A stretch of DNA of 64,000 nt from Cyanophora paradoxa. Taxonomy: Eukaryota > Glaucocystophyceae > Cyanophorales > Cyanophoraceae. A program made the position numbers and the translations under genes. The DNA is taken from NCBI GenBank assembly GCA_004431415.1, contig QPMI01000511.1:62001-126000 (forward strand), in the 5' to 3' direction. Below the pieces are notes generated by a model. The model did not search any database. It was given only the letters and a program-made list of their open reading frames with translations, and was not told the DNA's origin. Numbering within the stretch: position 1 is the stretch's first letter; each line of letters opens with the position of its first letter. Below are positions 44,422-53,963 of the stretch, piece by piece.

Positions 44422-47400
44422 ATGTCTCGGCTCGCGCTCCCTCCGGAGATCCCGGCTAAGCTGGCGAGGAACACGCTGTACGACGTTCTCTGCGTCGGCG
44501 ACAGCTTCGGCGTCGATTGGACGGTTTTCGAGGCCGGCATCAGCGACCAGGCAAAGGAGGCGCAGGCCCGGGCGCTGGAGGACGGCGTGCAGTTCAGCCC
44601 GAACAGCAAGGATGTGCTGCGCAAGACCGAGCTGGCCGAGCGCAAGCGCAAGCTGGCCGCGGCGCGGACCTTGAACCTCGAGGGCGCCCCCGGCCCGTCG
44701 GTGCAGTTCTCCATCGACTCCGTCCTGTCGCGGCTGCGGCTCGCGGAGGTGCTCGCTGCCTCTTTCTCTCTGCGCTCGCAGCGGCTGAGGCGCCGCGGCG
44801 CATCGCAGGACGCGGACGTGCGGGCGATGCACGCGGCGCTGAACATGACGGAGGAGAACTTCGACACGCCGAGCAAGCCGAAGCCCGGGCGCGATGCCGA
44901 CGCCCGCCGGCTGTTCGCGGCGCAGCGCCTGCGGCTGCTCATGGGCGCCGTGCCCCGGCACCTCGCCAAGGGCGAGTGGCGTACGATTGGCCTGCTGGCG
45001 GGCCCGGAGGAGTTCTACTTCAACCGCATGGCGGAGGCGGCCCCGCACCTGCTCTGGCTGCTGGTGCTCAGCTCGGACCCGGCCTACACGCCCGAGGTGC
45101 GCCCCCGGCCCGCGCCGCCCGGCCGCCCCTCCCCGCCGACCCCCGCCGGCCCGCAGAGGCTGGCGAAGGGCATCATGGGCGTCGAGGCGCGCTGCATCAT
45201 GCGGAACAGCCGCGCGTTCATCACGCGCCACGAGAGCTCGGCGGTCTGGGGCGAGCGGCCGGACACCGGAGTCCTCACCGACGCCTACGCCATCCGCATC
45301 GTGCTGGAGGCGGCCTGCCGGACGTGCCGGGACCGCCACGGGCGCCAGGGCATCTGCGCCTTCGACCTGGTTCCTGAGTTCGAGGTGCCCGGCGTCACCA
45401 TCGGCGACCGCGTGCAGGTGCGCCGTTTCTATTTGGATGCTATTTAGATGCTATTTAGACTATTTAGATGCCATTTAAACCCCCTCGCAGGTCATCCGCC
45501 GGTGCTCGATGCCGGACTCGCACGGGCGGCCCATGATCCACGGCGCCGTGAAGTTCATCACTGAATTCGCACACACCGAGACAGTACAGCTAGTGATGTA
45601 ACTGGGGTGTCTGACTGTGTCATGTCGAAAGGTAACAATTTAGGCTAAGGCGCAATGCTAGCCATCAGAAACCGGACAGGGTGGAGCTATTGTACTGAGG
45701 AAAGCGACCTACACACACCTAGCAACGCTACTTACTCCTACCTAGAGAGCCAAATCAGGACAGAGCAACCATAACCCCCCCTCAAGACGTGGGAGCCTAC
45801 AGGAGAGAACCCAGGTATAAGCAAGGATATGGGGTTGGAGCCGCGCAGCCTGAACTATAGCCCTCCATCTGATAGGGAAGATGCGCACTAAGGGAGCAAA
45901 ACCAGCTAACCCCAGGGAGGGCCGGAAACCGGAGCCCGTGAGAGCCCGGGTGAAAACCGGCGGGCGCACAGCATCGCCGGCCGAAGCCGGCGACCTGTGC
46001 TCCTCGGCCGAGAGATACCTCCTCCAGCTGGCGCGCGTGCGCACGCGGAATCCGCTGCGGCGGGGGTTGGGAGGCCCCGGGCCGCCCGAGTGCTCAGAAG
46101 CACGTCGCCTCGCCAGGAATCCAAGCATCTGTGCGGCAGCGACGCCCACGGCCGCGACGCGGGCGTGCACTCACACGACCGACGATCATCTGCGCGGGCG
46201 CAGCACAGGTCGCCGGCCCCATAGCCGCGGGCGGCCGATCGTTGCCGCAGAGAAGTGCTTGGGCTGAACGAGAGAGCAGCTGCTGAAGCCGCCGCTGGTG
46301 TCCGCTGGAGTGGCTCGCCGAACCGACCCACGGAGCGGATTCCTAACGGACGCGCGGCTAACCGGCTAGAGGAGGGGTGGAGGCACCGCCAAGGTGATTC
46401 GCGGCAGCCGGAGAGGCGCCCAGCGGGCAGGAGCCCGCCACCTACTTTCTCTCCAGGTCGGGGTACGCGAATCTGCGGCGCCGTGAAGTACGTGGTGCCG
46501 CGGCGCACCCTCGCCCTCACCTTCTTCGTCCCCGTCTTCGACAAGGCGGCCGCCGCCGCCGCCGCCGCCGCCTCCCGCCCCCGCCCCATGCTCGCGGCCG
46601 CGGAGTCCTCGGATTCCGACTCGGATTCCGAGGCGGAGCGCGAGGCCGAGGCCGCCGCCGCGGCCCGGGCGCTGGACTTCACGGAGGAGGAGCTGGAGCG
46701 GGCGCGGAGCCTGCCGCGCGCCGGCCAGGCGATGGCGGCGGCCTTCCAGGCGGCGATCGGCGAGGCGACGGCCTCCGCCTCGGGCGCCCGGGCCGGCGGC
46801 AGCAAGATCACGGCGGAGGGCCTCGCGCGCGCCATGCGCGTGGCCCAGGCCCAGGCCCAGGCGAAGGGCAAGGGCAAGGGCAAGGCCGCCTACATCGACC
46901 TGCGGTTCGAGGAGGAGGAGGCGGGTGCCCCGGCGGCGCGGCGCGATCTCGGCGAGGAGATGGAGGCGGCGGCCCCCCAGCCGACCGGTGCGCCCTCCCC
47001 GCCCCTAATTTCTGAGCCTAGGGCGTTCCAGAGGCGCCAAGGAATGACCCTGCCCTCAGAGGAGGAGCTGGAGGCCGAGCGCGCGATGGAGGAGGAGGCC
47101 GCGCTGGCGGCGGCGGCGGACGCGAAGGCCTCGCGCGAGCTGGAGGTGGCGGAGGAGTACGCGATGGAGCTGGAGCGCGAGCGCGAGCGCGAGGGCGAGC
47201 CCGATGCGGAGCTGGCGGCGACGGTGGAGGCGGGGGCGGGGGACACCTTCGAGCCCGAGCCCCCCGTCGACGAGTTCTACCCCCTCCCGCCCTCCCCCTC
47301 CCTCGACGGCGCCCCGCCGCCGCCCATCGAGGAGTTCTCGGACGACGAGCCCGGCGACGCCGGCCCCAGGCCGCCCTCGTCTCCCCCGCCGCCCGCCCGC
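44422..47400 (+). CDS. viral-block protein, interrupted by a 921-bp insertion
   Basis: Start at ATG 44422 (MSRLALPPEIPAKLARNTLY). Exon 1 is helical and basic (to about 45098). Introns near 45099-45165 and 45417-45490 have GTGCGCC donors and CAG acceptors. The exon with PMIHGAVK is broken at 45554 and resumes at 46490 with YVVPRRTLALTFFVPVFD; removing 45555-46489 restores the frame exactly. An Ala run, a Ser/Asp/Glu-rich stretch (SSDSDSDSEAER) and long charged helices follow to about 47400. There is no clear stop before the helicase region, so this may be the N-terminal half of the same protein. CRTCRDRHGRQGIC near 45320 could bind zinc. No family recognised. Confidence 0.5.
45541..45554 (+). 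repeat. 14-bp target-site duplication, left copy
   Basis: CGGCGCCGTGAAGT, repeated at 46476-46489 on the other side of the insertion, inside the codons for GAVK. Confidence 0.85.
45555..46475 (+). mobile_element. 921-bp insertion of unknown class in a viral-block gene
   Basis: Bounded by the 14-bp duplication. It has no long domain-bearing frame and several strong stem-loops, for example around CGCCGGCCGAAGCCGGCG near 45973-45992. Its ends show a weak inverted similarity (ATTCGC..ACnCCGA starting about 10 bp inside the left end, and at the right end). A non-autonomous transposon or a structured retroposed RNA is possible. There is no poly-A tail. Confidence 0.7.
46476..46489 (+). repeat. 14-bp target-site duplication, right copy
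   Basis: Identical to 45541-45554. The coding frame continues directly from here as AC GTG GTG CCG. Confidence 0.85.
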
Positions 47401-47597
47401 CCCCGTGCCCCCCGCCAGCCCCGCCGCCTCCGACGTCTCCTGGCGCCCGAGCGGCAACCCCTCGGCCTTCAGTCCCTTCCGCCCTCGCAGCCCTCGCAGC
47501 GCCCGCCGCCCTCCGTCCAGGGTACCCCCTCGCCCGCCCCATCCCCTCGCCGCCGCGGGGCACGCCCGTCGCCACGCCCGCCTCCTCCCTCGGCCAC

Positions 47598-50567
47598 ATG
47601 CCCCTCCGCCCCTCCGGCCCCCGCGCCGGCCGCCTCTCCCGCCGGGCCCAGCAGCGGCGCGAGCGCGAGCGGCAGCTGCTGCGCGATCAGCGGGCGGAGG
47701 CGGAGGCGGACCACGACGACGGCCAGGCGTCGGAGAGCGACGGCGAGCCGCCGCGCGCCACCAGGCTGGAGCTGGCGCGGGCGGAGCTGGCGGCGCAGCC
47801 GCGCGAGGCGCCCGAGATCGACATGTCCAAGTACGACGACGTGACAACGTACAGCAAGGACAACAAGTCCAAGAAGGAGGCGGCCATTCAGGATGCGCTC
47901 CGCCTCTTCGTCAAGAACAACGTGCGCCCCGCCCCCTTAGCTGCGCGCCCCGCCCCTTAGAGGCCGGAGGCGGCCGTGGCCCAGCTGCTTAAGGCGCTGG
48001 GCCCGAGCCGCCTTCGGCCGGTGCGCCCCCCTCCCGCGTTCGAACCCCGCTAACCCCCTTTTGCCGGCGCAGCGGATCGTGCGCCAGAGACCCTACGGCC
48101 CGAACTCCCCGCCCACCTTCTACGTCGAGCTCCCGAACCTCTTCGTGTACGACAAGGTCAGCGCGAACAGGCACGCCGGGCGCGGGACGATGAAGGAGGT
48201 CATCCAGCTGCTGGCGATGACCTTCCACAAGACCTACGAGTCCAACCCGGCTCCTTCGAGTTCACCTTCTCGAAGGAGGTGCTCTCGGGGCGGACGCGCA
48301 CGTTCGTGGAGGAGTCCCTCCAGCTCGAGGACGTCTGCCCGAGATGCCCGTCATCCCCGGCTTCGCCTTCGCCTGCGACACGCGTGCGCCGCCCGTACCC
48401 CTGCGCCCCGCCCGTACCCCCGCCGACGCCCCTTGCGCAGATTTCGTGGTGCGGGCGCCGCAGGACAGCACGGGCAGCGCCTGCGTCCTCGTCATGACGC
48501 ACGAGGAGGCACGGGAGCGGTACGCGGGCTACATGAACACCTGCTACATCCAGGGGCGCCTGCCCGCGGGCATCGAGGAGGCGACCGAGACCTGCGACTG
48601 GCCCACCGTGTACGGCATGCTGCACCCCTTCATGCCCAACGTCGTCAAGCACCTGGCGGACAACGGCTACGTGACGGCCGACGAGTTCGGCTACGCGGCG
48701 GCCGTCCTCTACGCCTTCAACCTCGTCGGGCCGTGGAACTTCTGCGACAAGCCCGTCTTCGACCGGGAGCCGCGCGCGGAGATGGAGCCGCCGTCCGAGG
48801 GCGCCATGCTGCAGTACTGCGGCATCATCAAGGGCCAGTCGGGCACGGGTGCGCCCCGCCCCCGCCATTCCCTCTTCCTTTTCCTGAGACCCCGCGTGCG
48901 CAGGCAAGTCGATGGTGACGCAGATCATGACGGAGTGCCTGCCGCCAAGCCGCGTCTGCGTCTACCGCCCCTCCAAGGGCTCGGCCTTCTCGGAGCACGG
49001 CGGCGAGGAGGCGATCTGCATGGTGATGGCGGAGGGCCTCGACCCGCGGGCCTGCTCGGAGGAGGAGCTCAAGATGCGCTCCGGCGACGCCTACTCCCGC
49101 AACTTCAAGAACGTCCGCGGCGACGATGTGCGCACCAAGGCGACGCGCAAGGTGCTTGTCATCGTCTGCAACAGCTTCCCGCAGGTGCGCCCGTTCCCTT
49201 CCCTCCTTCTCCCGGCGCCCTTTCTCACCTGCCCCGGCGCAGCTCGAGAACCGCATGCTCGAGTTCTTCGCCCGCGTCGTCCTCATCCCCCTCGACCACA
49301 AGCCGGCCAAGAAGCGCACCTACCTCCACTCCGACATCCGCGAGAACGAGCTGCCGGCGCTCATGGTCGCGGCCTTCACCTTCGCCTGGAAGATCATCCA
49401 CGCGCTCTCCGACGGCAAGGCCTCCTGCATCCAGGCCTTCGAGCCGGCGTGGCTGCGGGCGCAGCGCCTCGGCTTCTGGCAGGAGACGACCAAGTGCCCC
49501 CTCACCCGCTTCATCGTCACCCACTGCGCCGTCGACCCCACCACCTACGTCGCCGCCCCGAACACGGAGGGCTGGATGACGAGCGTCGCGGGCATCGTCG
49601 AGTACATCGCGCGCACGGAGGGCCCCGACACCTCCGCCGCCGTCGGCGCCGACATCGAGAACGGCCGGCTGGACGAGACCCTCGCCGGCTTCGGCTCCTC
49701 GTGCCGCCTCTACTCCTACAAGCTCGGCGGCATCTGGCAGACCTACATCCGCGGCATCGTCCCCAAGGCCCCGCTCTCCCTCGGCGAGAGCCAGCCGGCG
49801 CTGGAGGCGATCGCGATCCCCGTCGCCCAGTTCAAGGACCCGGTGGCCGACGTCGGGCCCTTCCTCGTCCAGCCCCACACCAAGGGCAAGGGCAAGCGCA
49901 CCCGCAACTCGGCGCCGGCCTTCCTCCCGCCCCAGCCCCCCGCCACGGCCCCCCAGCAGCGCCCCGGCCAGCAGCGCATCGACGAGATGCTGCCGCGCCA
50001 GGTCCGGCCCCGCGTACCCCCCGCCTTCCCTCCCGTACCCCCCCTCCCCCCGCCCCCCTCCTGATCCAAGGGCAGGGTACCCCGACGAACGGCGGCGCGG
50101 GCCCGAGCGGCTACGGGAGCTCGGCCTCCTCCGCGAGCGCCGACGGCCCCAGCCCCGTCCCCGGCCCCAGCGCCGTCCTCTCCGCGATCCAGGGCTTCGG
50201 GGCCCAGCAGGAGGCGGAGCGGCAGGCGCTGGCGGCGCGCCAGGCGCGCGAGGCGGAGGAGCGGCGCCAGGGCCTCTGGGCCCGGCGCATGCAGGAGACC
50301 GCCGCCTTCCGCGCCGAGCTGGAGGCGGGCTTCCGCGCGAAGCGGATGAGCGCGGCGGAGGCCGTGGAGAGCTGGCGGGCGTTCGAGGACGGGACCGTGG
50401 AGCTGGCGAAGGGCCTCGGCTACAGCTACCGACGGGCGCCGGTGCCCACCTCGTACGCAAGGCGGGCGGCGCGGGAGGCCTCGCGGGCGGAGATCGACGC
50501 GGCGGAGGAGCAGGCGGCGCGCGAGGAGGCCGAGGACAACGCGCGCTTCCGGCACCTGCACCACTGA
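47598..50567 (+). CDS. SF3-type replicative helicase (viral), intron-containing
   Basis: Charged N-terminal helices (RRAQQRRERERQLL) lead to KYDDVTTYSKDNKSKKEA near 47830. Introns follow near 47920 and 48015-48072, then FYVELPNLFVYDKVSANRH. Two missing bases (near 48248 and 48343) interrupt the next 100 nt. The ATPase core has Walker A GQSGTGKS, split by a 55-nt intron (48849-48903); a Walker B-like hydrophobic strand around ICMVMAEGLD; and motif C VLVIVCNSFP with the SF3 Asn. The C-terminal domain to about 50000 is followed by an intron (50002-50078) and a Ser/Pro- and Ala/Glu-rich tail ending RFRHLHH with TGA at 50567. It would unwind the replication fork as a hexamer. The split P-loop and host-type introns are odd for a virus gene. 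Upstream sequence back to 44422 may be part of the same protein. Confidence 0.75.
48849..48903 (+). other. 55-nt intron that splits the helicase Walker A motif
   Basis: The exon ends ...GGC ACG G and the next begins GC AAG TCG, so splicing restores Gly-Thr-Gly-Lys-Ser. The donor GTGCGCCCCGCCCCCGCC and acceptor GCAG are of the same type as in the host cyclase and SAYSvFN genes. Confidence 0.85.
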
Positions 50568-50579
50568 GGCCCCGAGGCG

Positions 50580-50590
50580 GTATTTTTTCT
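50580..50590 (+). promoter_or_regulatory. AT-rich TTTTCT box
   Basis: GTATTTTTTCT, 27 nt before ATG 50617. It is one of about a dozen similar boxes ahead of viral-block genes (others at 50884-50894, 51741-51751, 55777-55787 on plus; 52865-52872, 57462-57472, 60370-60380, 62602-62611 on minus). Confidence 0.55.
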
Positions 50591-50616
50591 CAACCCTCCC
50601 TCAATTCGGTCCCGCG

Positions 50617-50805
50617 ATGGCCTTCGAAGCTTATCCCGCCCACTACTCGCTAGGAGCGCTGGCTGCGACCCTCACCTGGCTCCTCGGCGGCACCCCCACG
50701 GCCTCGGCGGTCATCGGCGTGGGCTTCGGCTATGCCGCCAAGTCCCTCTACGCCCCCGGCTCCGCCTCGCAGGCCGCGGCCGGCATGCGCCCCGCCGGGC
50801 GCTAA
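50617..50805 (+). CDS. small hydrophobic membrane protein (62 aa)
   Basis: Intact frame with start MAFEAYPAHYSLGALAATLT and two apolar helices separated by a Gly/Thr turn (TASAVIGVGFGYAAKSLY). No Cys. Small one- or two-helix proteins clustered with capsid and replication genes are typical inner-membrane virion proteins of large DNA viruses, but I cannot name a family. It is preceded by the TTTTCT box at 50580 and lies 49 bp after the helicase stop. Confidence 0.65.
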   Translation: MAFEAYPAHYSLGALAATLTWLLGGTPTASAVIGVGFGYAAKSLYAPGSASQAAAGMRPAGR

Positions 50806-50916
50806 CTCTCCCTTTTCAAAGTTTTCCCAAGTTCATTCTCCCCTCCCCCTTTTCCGAGTTCCGAGTCCGTTGGCGTTCCCTTTTAAATTTTCTTCATTCT
50901 CGTTACACGTTCGAAG

Positions 50917-51395
50917 ATGTCGAGCGCGGTAGAGAAGCTGCTGTGCACCGTGTTCAAATCGGATTCGCGATGCAGCAAGATTGGCGAGGCGGCGAGGGCT
51001 AAGGGCGGGGCGGCGGCGGAGGGGCCCAGGGTGAAGGCGGCGGATCCCGCGCCGCCGTCGCTGAAAACGATCAAGGGGGCGGGCAAGGGCAGGAGCGTGG
51101 GGGCGCTGCCCCTCGTGGCGATCGCGCCGGGGCAGAGGGAGGCGGCGCACGCGGCGACGGCGGCGCTGGCCGCGCGGCGCCAGGCGGAGGCCTACCCGTG
51201 CCTGGGCCAGGGGCTGCACCCGCCGGCCGGCCGCCCTACGCCGTGAGCGCCTACTTCGACGAGGCCAACCGGCTGAGCTGCCAGGAGCTGTGCGACAACC
51301 GCATGCGGCGCGCCGTGGACGGGCACCTGCCGCTGCTGGTGGCGCTGGGCGGCTCGCTCCTGATGGTCTGGTACCTGCGCGGCCTGGTCATTTAG
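50917..51395 (+). CDS. membrane-anchored viral-block protein, one frameshift
   Basis: Start MSSAVEKLLCTVFKSDSRCS. The first frame runs to 51246. One missing base near 51230-51238, in a C run, moves it to the frame that reads PYAVSAYFDEANRLSCQELC and ends with a C-terminal transmembrane helix LPLLVALGGSLLMVWYLRGL, stop at 51393-51395. Four Cys residues could form disulfides if the loop is outside. The AT box TTTTAAATTTTCTTC lies 20 nt before the start. Function unknown; a virion membrane protein is plausible. Confidence 0.55.
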
Positions 51396-51432
51396 ATAGT
51401 TTTTCGAAACCCCGGTTGGAAGCTAGCCAAGG

Positions 51433-51758
51433 ATGAGCTGGCTCGATGCGCTGCTCACGAAGACCTTCGGCCCAAGGGCCAGCCGCGCCTGCAGTTCGGC
51501 GAGATCAACGCGGCGATCGGCGCCACGGTGGAGACGAAGAACCGAGAGAACGTCCTGCGCGGCGACGGAGGCGCGTGGGCCGACATTGCGGCGGGCGCCC
51601 TGGGCTCCGCGCTCACCGCACCGGGCAAGGCGGGCCGCGCGCTGACGGACGGGGCCGAGCGCTTCTGGCACTGGCTCAAGGTGGCCGTTGTCATCGCCGC
51701 AGCGGTTGTGGCGGGTCTCCTGGTGCTCGAGGCTCGCGCGCTATTTTCTAAACGCTAG
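51433..51758 (+). CDS. C-terminally anchored viral-block protein, one frameshift
   Basis: Start MSWLDALLTKTFG. The true frame resumes after one missing C in GGCCC at 51471-51475 and reads LQFGEINAAIGATVETKNRE, then a Gly/Ala-rich stretch and the transmembrane helix VAVVIAAAVVAGLLVLEARAL near the end, stop at 51758. The AT element TAGATAGTTTTTCGAAAC (51395-51412) precedes it. No family recognised. It is the third consecutive small membrane gene on this strand. Confidence 0.55.
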
Positions 51759-51774
51759 GTAAACTGAGCGAACC

Positions 51775-52152
51775 ATGCCCCGCGGCGGCTCTTCCCCCCG
51801 TGTTTCCTTCGCTGAGAACCCAGTGGCGAACGCAGCGGACGGTACCCCCCTGGAGCCCGGAGTGAAGCTGGAGCGTGCGAACGCAGTCTCCGTCAAGAAG
51901 GCCAAGCGCACGCTGGCGCTGGAAGTCCCGGTCGCGGAGGATACGGAGAAGGTTGCATTCAACAAGCGCAAGACGTACAAGGCGATACGCGAGGGACAGC
52001 TGCTGCCCACGGACTCGGTTCCCGGGCTGCCGGGCACCACGGCCGGCGAGCTCCTAGTGCGCAACCTGCGCCTGCAGTACGTCTCCCGCCTCCGCCGCTC
52101 CAAGGCCAAGAAGGCGCGCCTGGACCCGGGCGATAGCAGCTCTAGCTCGTAG
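51775..52152 (+). CDS. basic viral-block protein of 125 aa
   Basis: Intact frame MPRGGSSPRVSFAENPVANA ending with a run of five Ser residues. It is strongly basic in the middle and at the end (VSVKKAKRTL, RLRRSKAKKARLD), so it may bind DNA or enter the nucleus. No domain recognised. The start lies 16 bp after the previous stop; the TATTTTCTAAACG box at 51743-51755 overlaps the end of the previous gene. Confidence 0.65.
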   Translation: MPRGGSSPRVSFAENPVANAADGTPLEPGVKLERANAVSVKKAKRTLALEVPVAEDTEKVAFNKRKTYKAIREGQLLPTDSVPGLPGTTAGELLVRNLRLQYVSRLRRSKAKKARLDPGDSSSSS

Positions 52153-52179
52153 GGCTCTGTACTGTTGTATTCAATGCCT

Positions 52180-52463
52180 TTACCAGTTCCTGTTCCTATC
52201 CCAGAGCACGACTCGGGTGAAGGGCACGGTCATAGCGAACATGAACTCGGCGAACTTTGCAAAGTTCATCAGGGTTCCAGGCGGGGATCCTCCCAGTAGA
52301 TCGCCTCGCGCAGCGCCTCGTAGACGCGCATGAGGGAGCGCTCGTTCTCCGTCGCGAAGGCGTCGCCGGGCTCGTCGGGGTCGGGATCCGTGAGCTCGGA
52401 GTACTCGTCCGAGCTGCCCGCGCTCTCGGCACCTGCGGCGGGGTCGGGCGAGGGGTCGGGCAT
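52180..52463 (-). CDS. acidic viral-block protein, one frameshift
   Basis: Start MPDPSPDPAAGAESAGSSDE, very acidic to about residue 45, then WEDPRL. One missing base near 52280 shifts it to the frame GTLMNFAKFAEFMFAMTVPF and TRVVLWDRNRNW with stop at 52180. The C-terminal part is amphipathic or membrane-associated. It is convergent to the plus-strand gene ending at 52152. Function unknown. Confidence 0.5.
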
Positions 52464-52511
52464 TCTTTGCTGGTAGAAGGGCTAGAAGAGGGACCAGAAA
52501 ATCACTAGCAA

Positions 52512-52853
52512 TCACGGGCGCCGGAACTCCATCGAGTCGCCGCGCCAGTACTTGTTGCCGGAGGCGAGCAGCTTCATCGGCTCGCCCGTCGAATCGTGCT
52601 TCCAGGCCTCGCCGTCCCAGAGGGCCGTGCCGCCGTCCTCTAGCTTGAGGCGGTGGCCCGGCTCGAGACGGTTGCCGTCGAGCATGCGGCCGGCCATGAG
52701 CGCCAGGTCCCACTCGGTGAGGTTGCGCTGCTCTGCGGGGGTGAGGCCGCGCTCGACGCGCTCGGGCTGGCGCGCCTCGCGCTCCATGCGGCTGAGGCCT
52801 ACCAGGAAGAAGATGGGCAGGGCAAAGGCCATGAGATCTAGCAGGGCCTCCAT
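52512..52853 (-). CDS. N-terminally anchored viral-block protein (113 aa)
   Basis: Intact frame from ATG 52853: MEALLDLMAFALPIFFLVGL is a signal-anchor helix, followed by a soluble charged domain with a conserved-looking core (LTEWDLALMAGRMLDGNRL, GGTALWDGEAWKHDSTG). The AT box read on the minus strand as CTTTTCTAAG lies 11 nt upstream. No family recognised. Confidence 0.65.
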   Translation of the reverse strand: MEALLDLMAFALPIFFLVGLSRMEREARQPERVERGLTPAEQRNLTEWDLALMAGRMLDGNRLEPGHRLKLEDGGTALWDGEAWKHDSTGEPMKLLASGNKYWRGDSMEFRRP

Positions 52854-52863
52854 TGGGAAAGAC

Positions 52864-53157
52864 TTAGAAAAGGTTCCGGACCAGGCCCGAGAGCTGCGGG
52901 CCCAGGCGCCGGGCGGCGTAGTAGAGCGCGGCCGCCGCCGCCGCAAGGATGAGCAGGCGCGGCGGGCCGCGCGCCGGCTCCTCCAGCGTCAGGTCCACGG
53001 TCTCCGGCCCGCGCGCCGGAGCCGCCAGGATCTCGGGCTCGGAGCAGAGGGACTTGGGCCCGCGGCGGCGGCGCTGCTTGGGCGCCGAGGCGGCGGCGGC
53101 GGCGGTGAGAAGGTCCTCAGGCTCCTGCTTGATACCTGCGCAGTCAGTAAAGTCCAT
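52864..53157 (-). CDS. C-terminally anchored viral-block protein (97 aa)
   Basis: Start at ATG 53157 (MDFTDCAGIKQEPEDLLTAA). It has a basic patch PKQRRRRGPKS, then VDLTLEEPARG, then the helix LLILAAAAAALYYAARRL close to the end (stop 52864). IKQEPE and VDLTLEE resemble SUMO-modification and SUMO-interaction motifs, but these are short and may be chance. It lies directly left of the nested inverted repeats. Confidence 0.6.
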   Translation of the reverse strand: MDFTDCAGIKQEPEDLLTAAAAASAPKQRRRRGPKSLCSEPEILAAPARGPETVDLTLEEPARGPPRLLILAAAAAALYYAARRLGPQLSGLVRNLF

Positions 53158-53241
53158 GCTTGCTGGGTACCTTGGAAAATTGTGGGAGGCGTCAGGCGGC
53201 TGCGAACGAAGGAGGGGGGAGAAGTGACGCGGACGCAAAAG

Positions 53242-53327
53242 ATTCCGTCATGGGTTTTTCCGTCATGGGCTGGAACTTGGACTCGGGACTCGGCCGGGAA
53301 TTCTCCTGGTAAGTTCGAGACTTGAAC
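53242..53327 (+). repeat. viral-block 86-bp repeat, copy 1 (forward)
   Basis: Contains two CCGTCATGGG units followed by CTGGAACTTGGACTCGGG. It matches copy 2 (53506-53590) except for one T in a T run, and matches inverted copy 4 (54660-54735) including part of its outer flank (GTGACGCGGACGC). Confidence 0.85.
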
Positions 53328-53345
53328 TCGGCGGGGTAACCCCTA

Positions 53346-53412
53346 TGTCCTAGTGTCCTAGTGTCCCAGAGTCCTAGTGTCCTAGTGTCCTAGTGTCCTA
53401 GAGTCCTAGTAG
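53346..53412. repeat. 10-bp tandem array (TCCTAGTGTC)n
   Basis: About seven units of TCCTAGTGTC with small variations (CCCAGAG, CTAGAG). It lies between repeat copy 1 and the left arm of the inverted repeat. Confidence 0.85.
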
Positions 53413-53505
53413 TACTAAGTAGGTGGTATCGATATCTAGCTAGCTAGCGCTAGCGCTTGCTTAATTAATTAACTGAAAGGTTGCGGAGGTTGCGGACGCG
53501 TCACA

Positions 53506-53590
53506 ATTCCGTCATGGGTTTTCCGTCATGGGCTGGAACTTGGACTCGGGACTCGGCCGGGAATTCTCCTGGTAAGTTCGAGACTTGAAC
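53506..53590 (+). repeat. viral-block 86-bp repeat, copy 2 (forward)
   Basis: Same as copy 1 apart from one T. It forms part of the left arm of the inverted repeat. Confidence 0.85.
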
Positions 53591-53784
53591 AAGAACGACG
53601 TACCCCTCCTATGACCGTTCTATACTACATTAAAGTATTCATTGATTGTGAATAACGATAATGTCATAGCAACTTCAGTATGATGTCATAGCAACTTGAA
53701 ATTACCTTCAAGTCGAATAGAGGGGTACAGAGTCGGTACGTTAGACTTGACAAAACACGTGTATTTTTTTACGCCGAGTTTTGC

Positions 53785-53845
53785 GGCCGAGTCCCGAGTC
53801 CAAGTTCCAGCCATGACGGAAAACCCATGACGGAATTGTGACGCG
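53785..53845 (-). repeat. viral-block repeat, copy 3 (inverted)
   Basis: Inverted copy of copy 2, including its outer flank GTGACGCGTCCGCAACCTCC. Confidence 0.85.
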
Positions 53846-53963
53846 TCCGCAACCTCCGCAACCTTTCAGGTAAATGTCAGGTAACTTCAGGTTAATTAAT
53901 TAAGCAAGCGCTAGCAAGCACTAGCTAGATATCACAGCTCTACCTTGCCCAAGTTGATGGTAT

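Larger units (their letters stand above)
53431..53933. repeat. large inverted repeat with AT-rich core (candidate origin or genome-end junction)
   Basis: Left arm 53431-53558, right arm 53785-53933. They share in inverted order GATATCTAGCTAG, GCTAGCGCTTG, TTAATTAATTAA, the GGTTGCGGAGGTTGCGGACG block, CCGTCATGGG twice and TGGAACTTGGACTCGGG. The 226-bp centre is AT-rich, holds a direct repeat ATGTCATAGCAACTT (53661 and 53683), and a second dyad GTACCCCTC / GAGGGGTAC. No gene crosses it. Confidence 0.8.

Noticed and set aside
45881-46267. open frames inside the 921-bp insertion as a gene
   Set aside because: Low-complexity, no domain, and several overlapping alternatives on both strands with equal length.
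45555-46475. insertion as a spliceosomal intron
   Set aside because: No GT/AG pair at the borders restores the frame, and the 14-bp duplication with exact codon repair fits transposition better.
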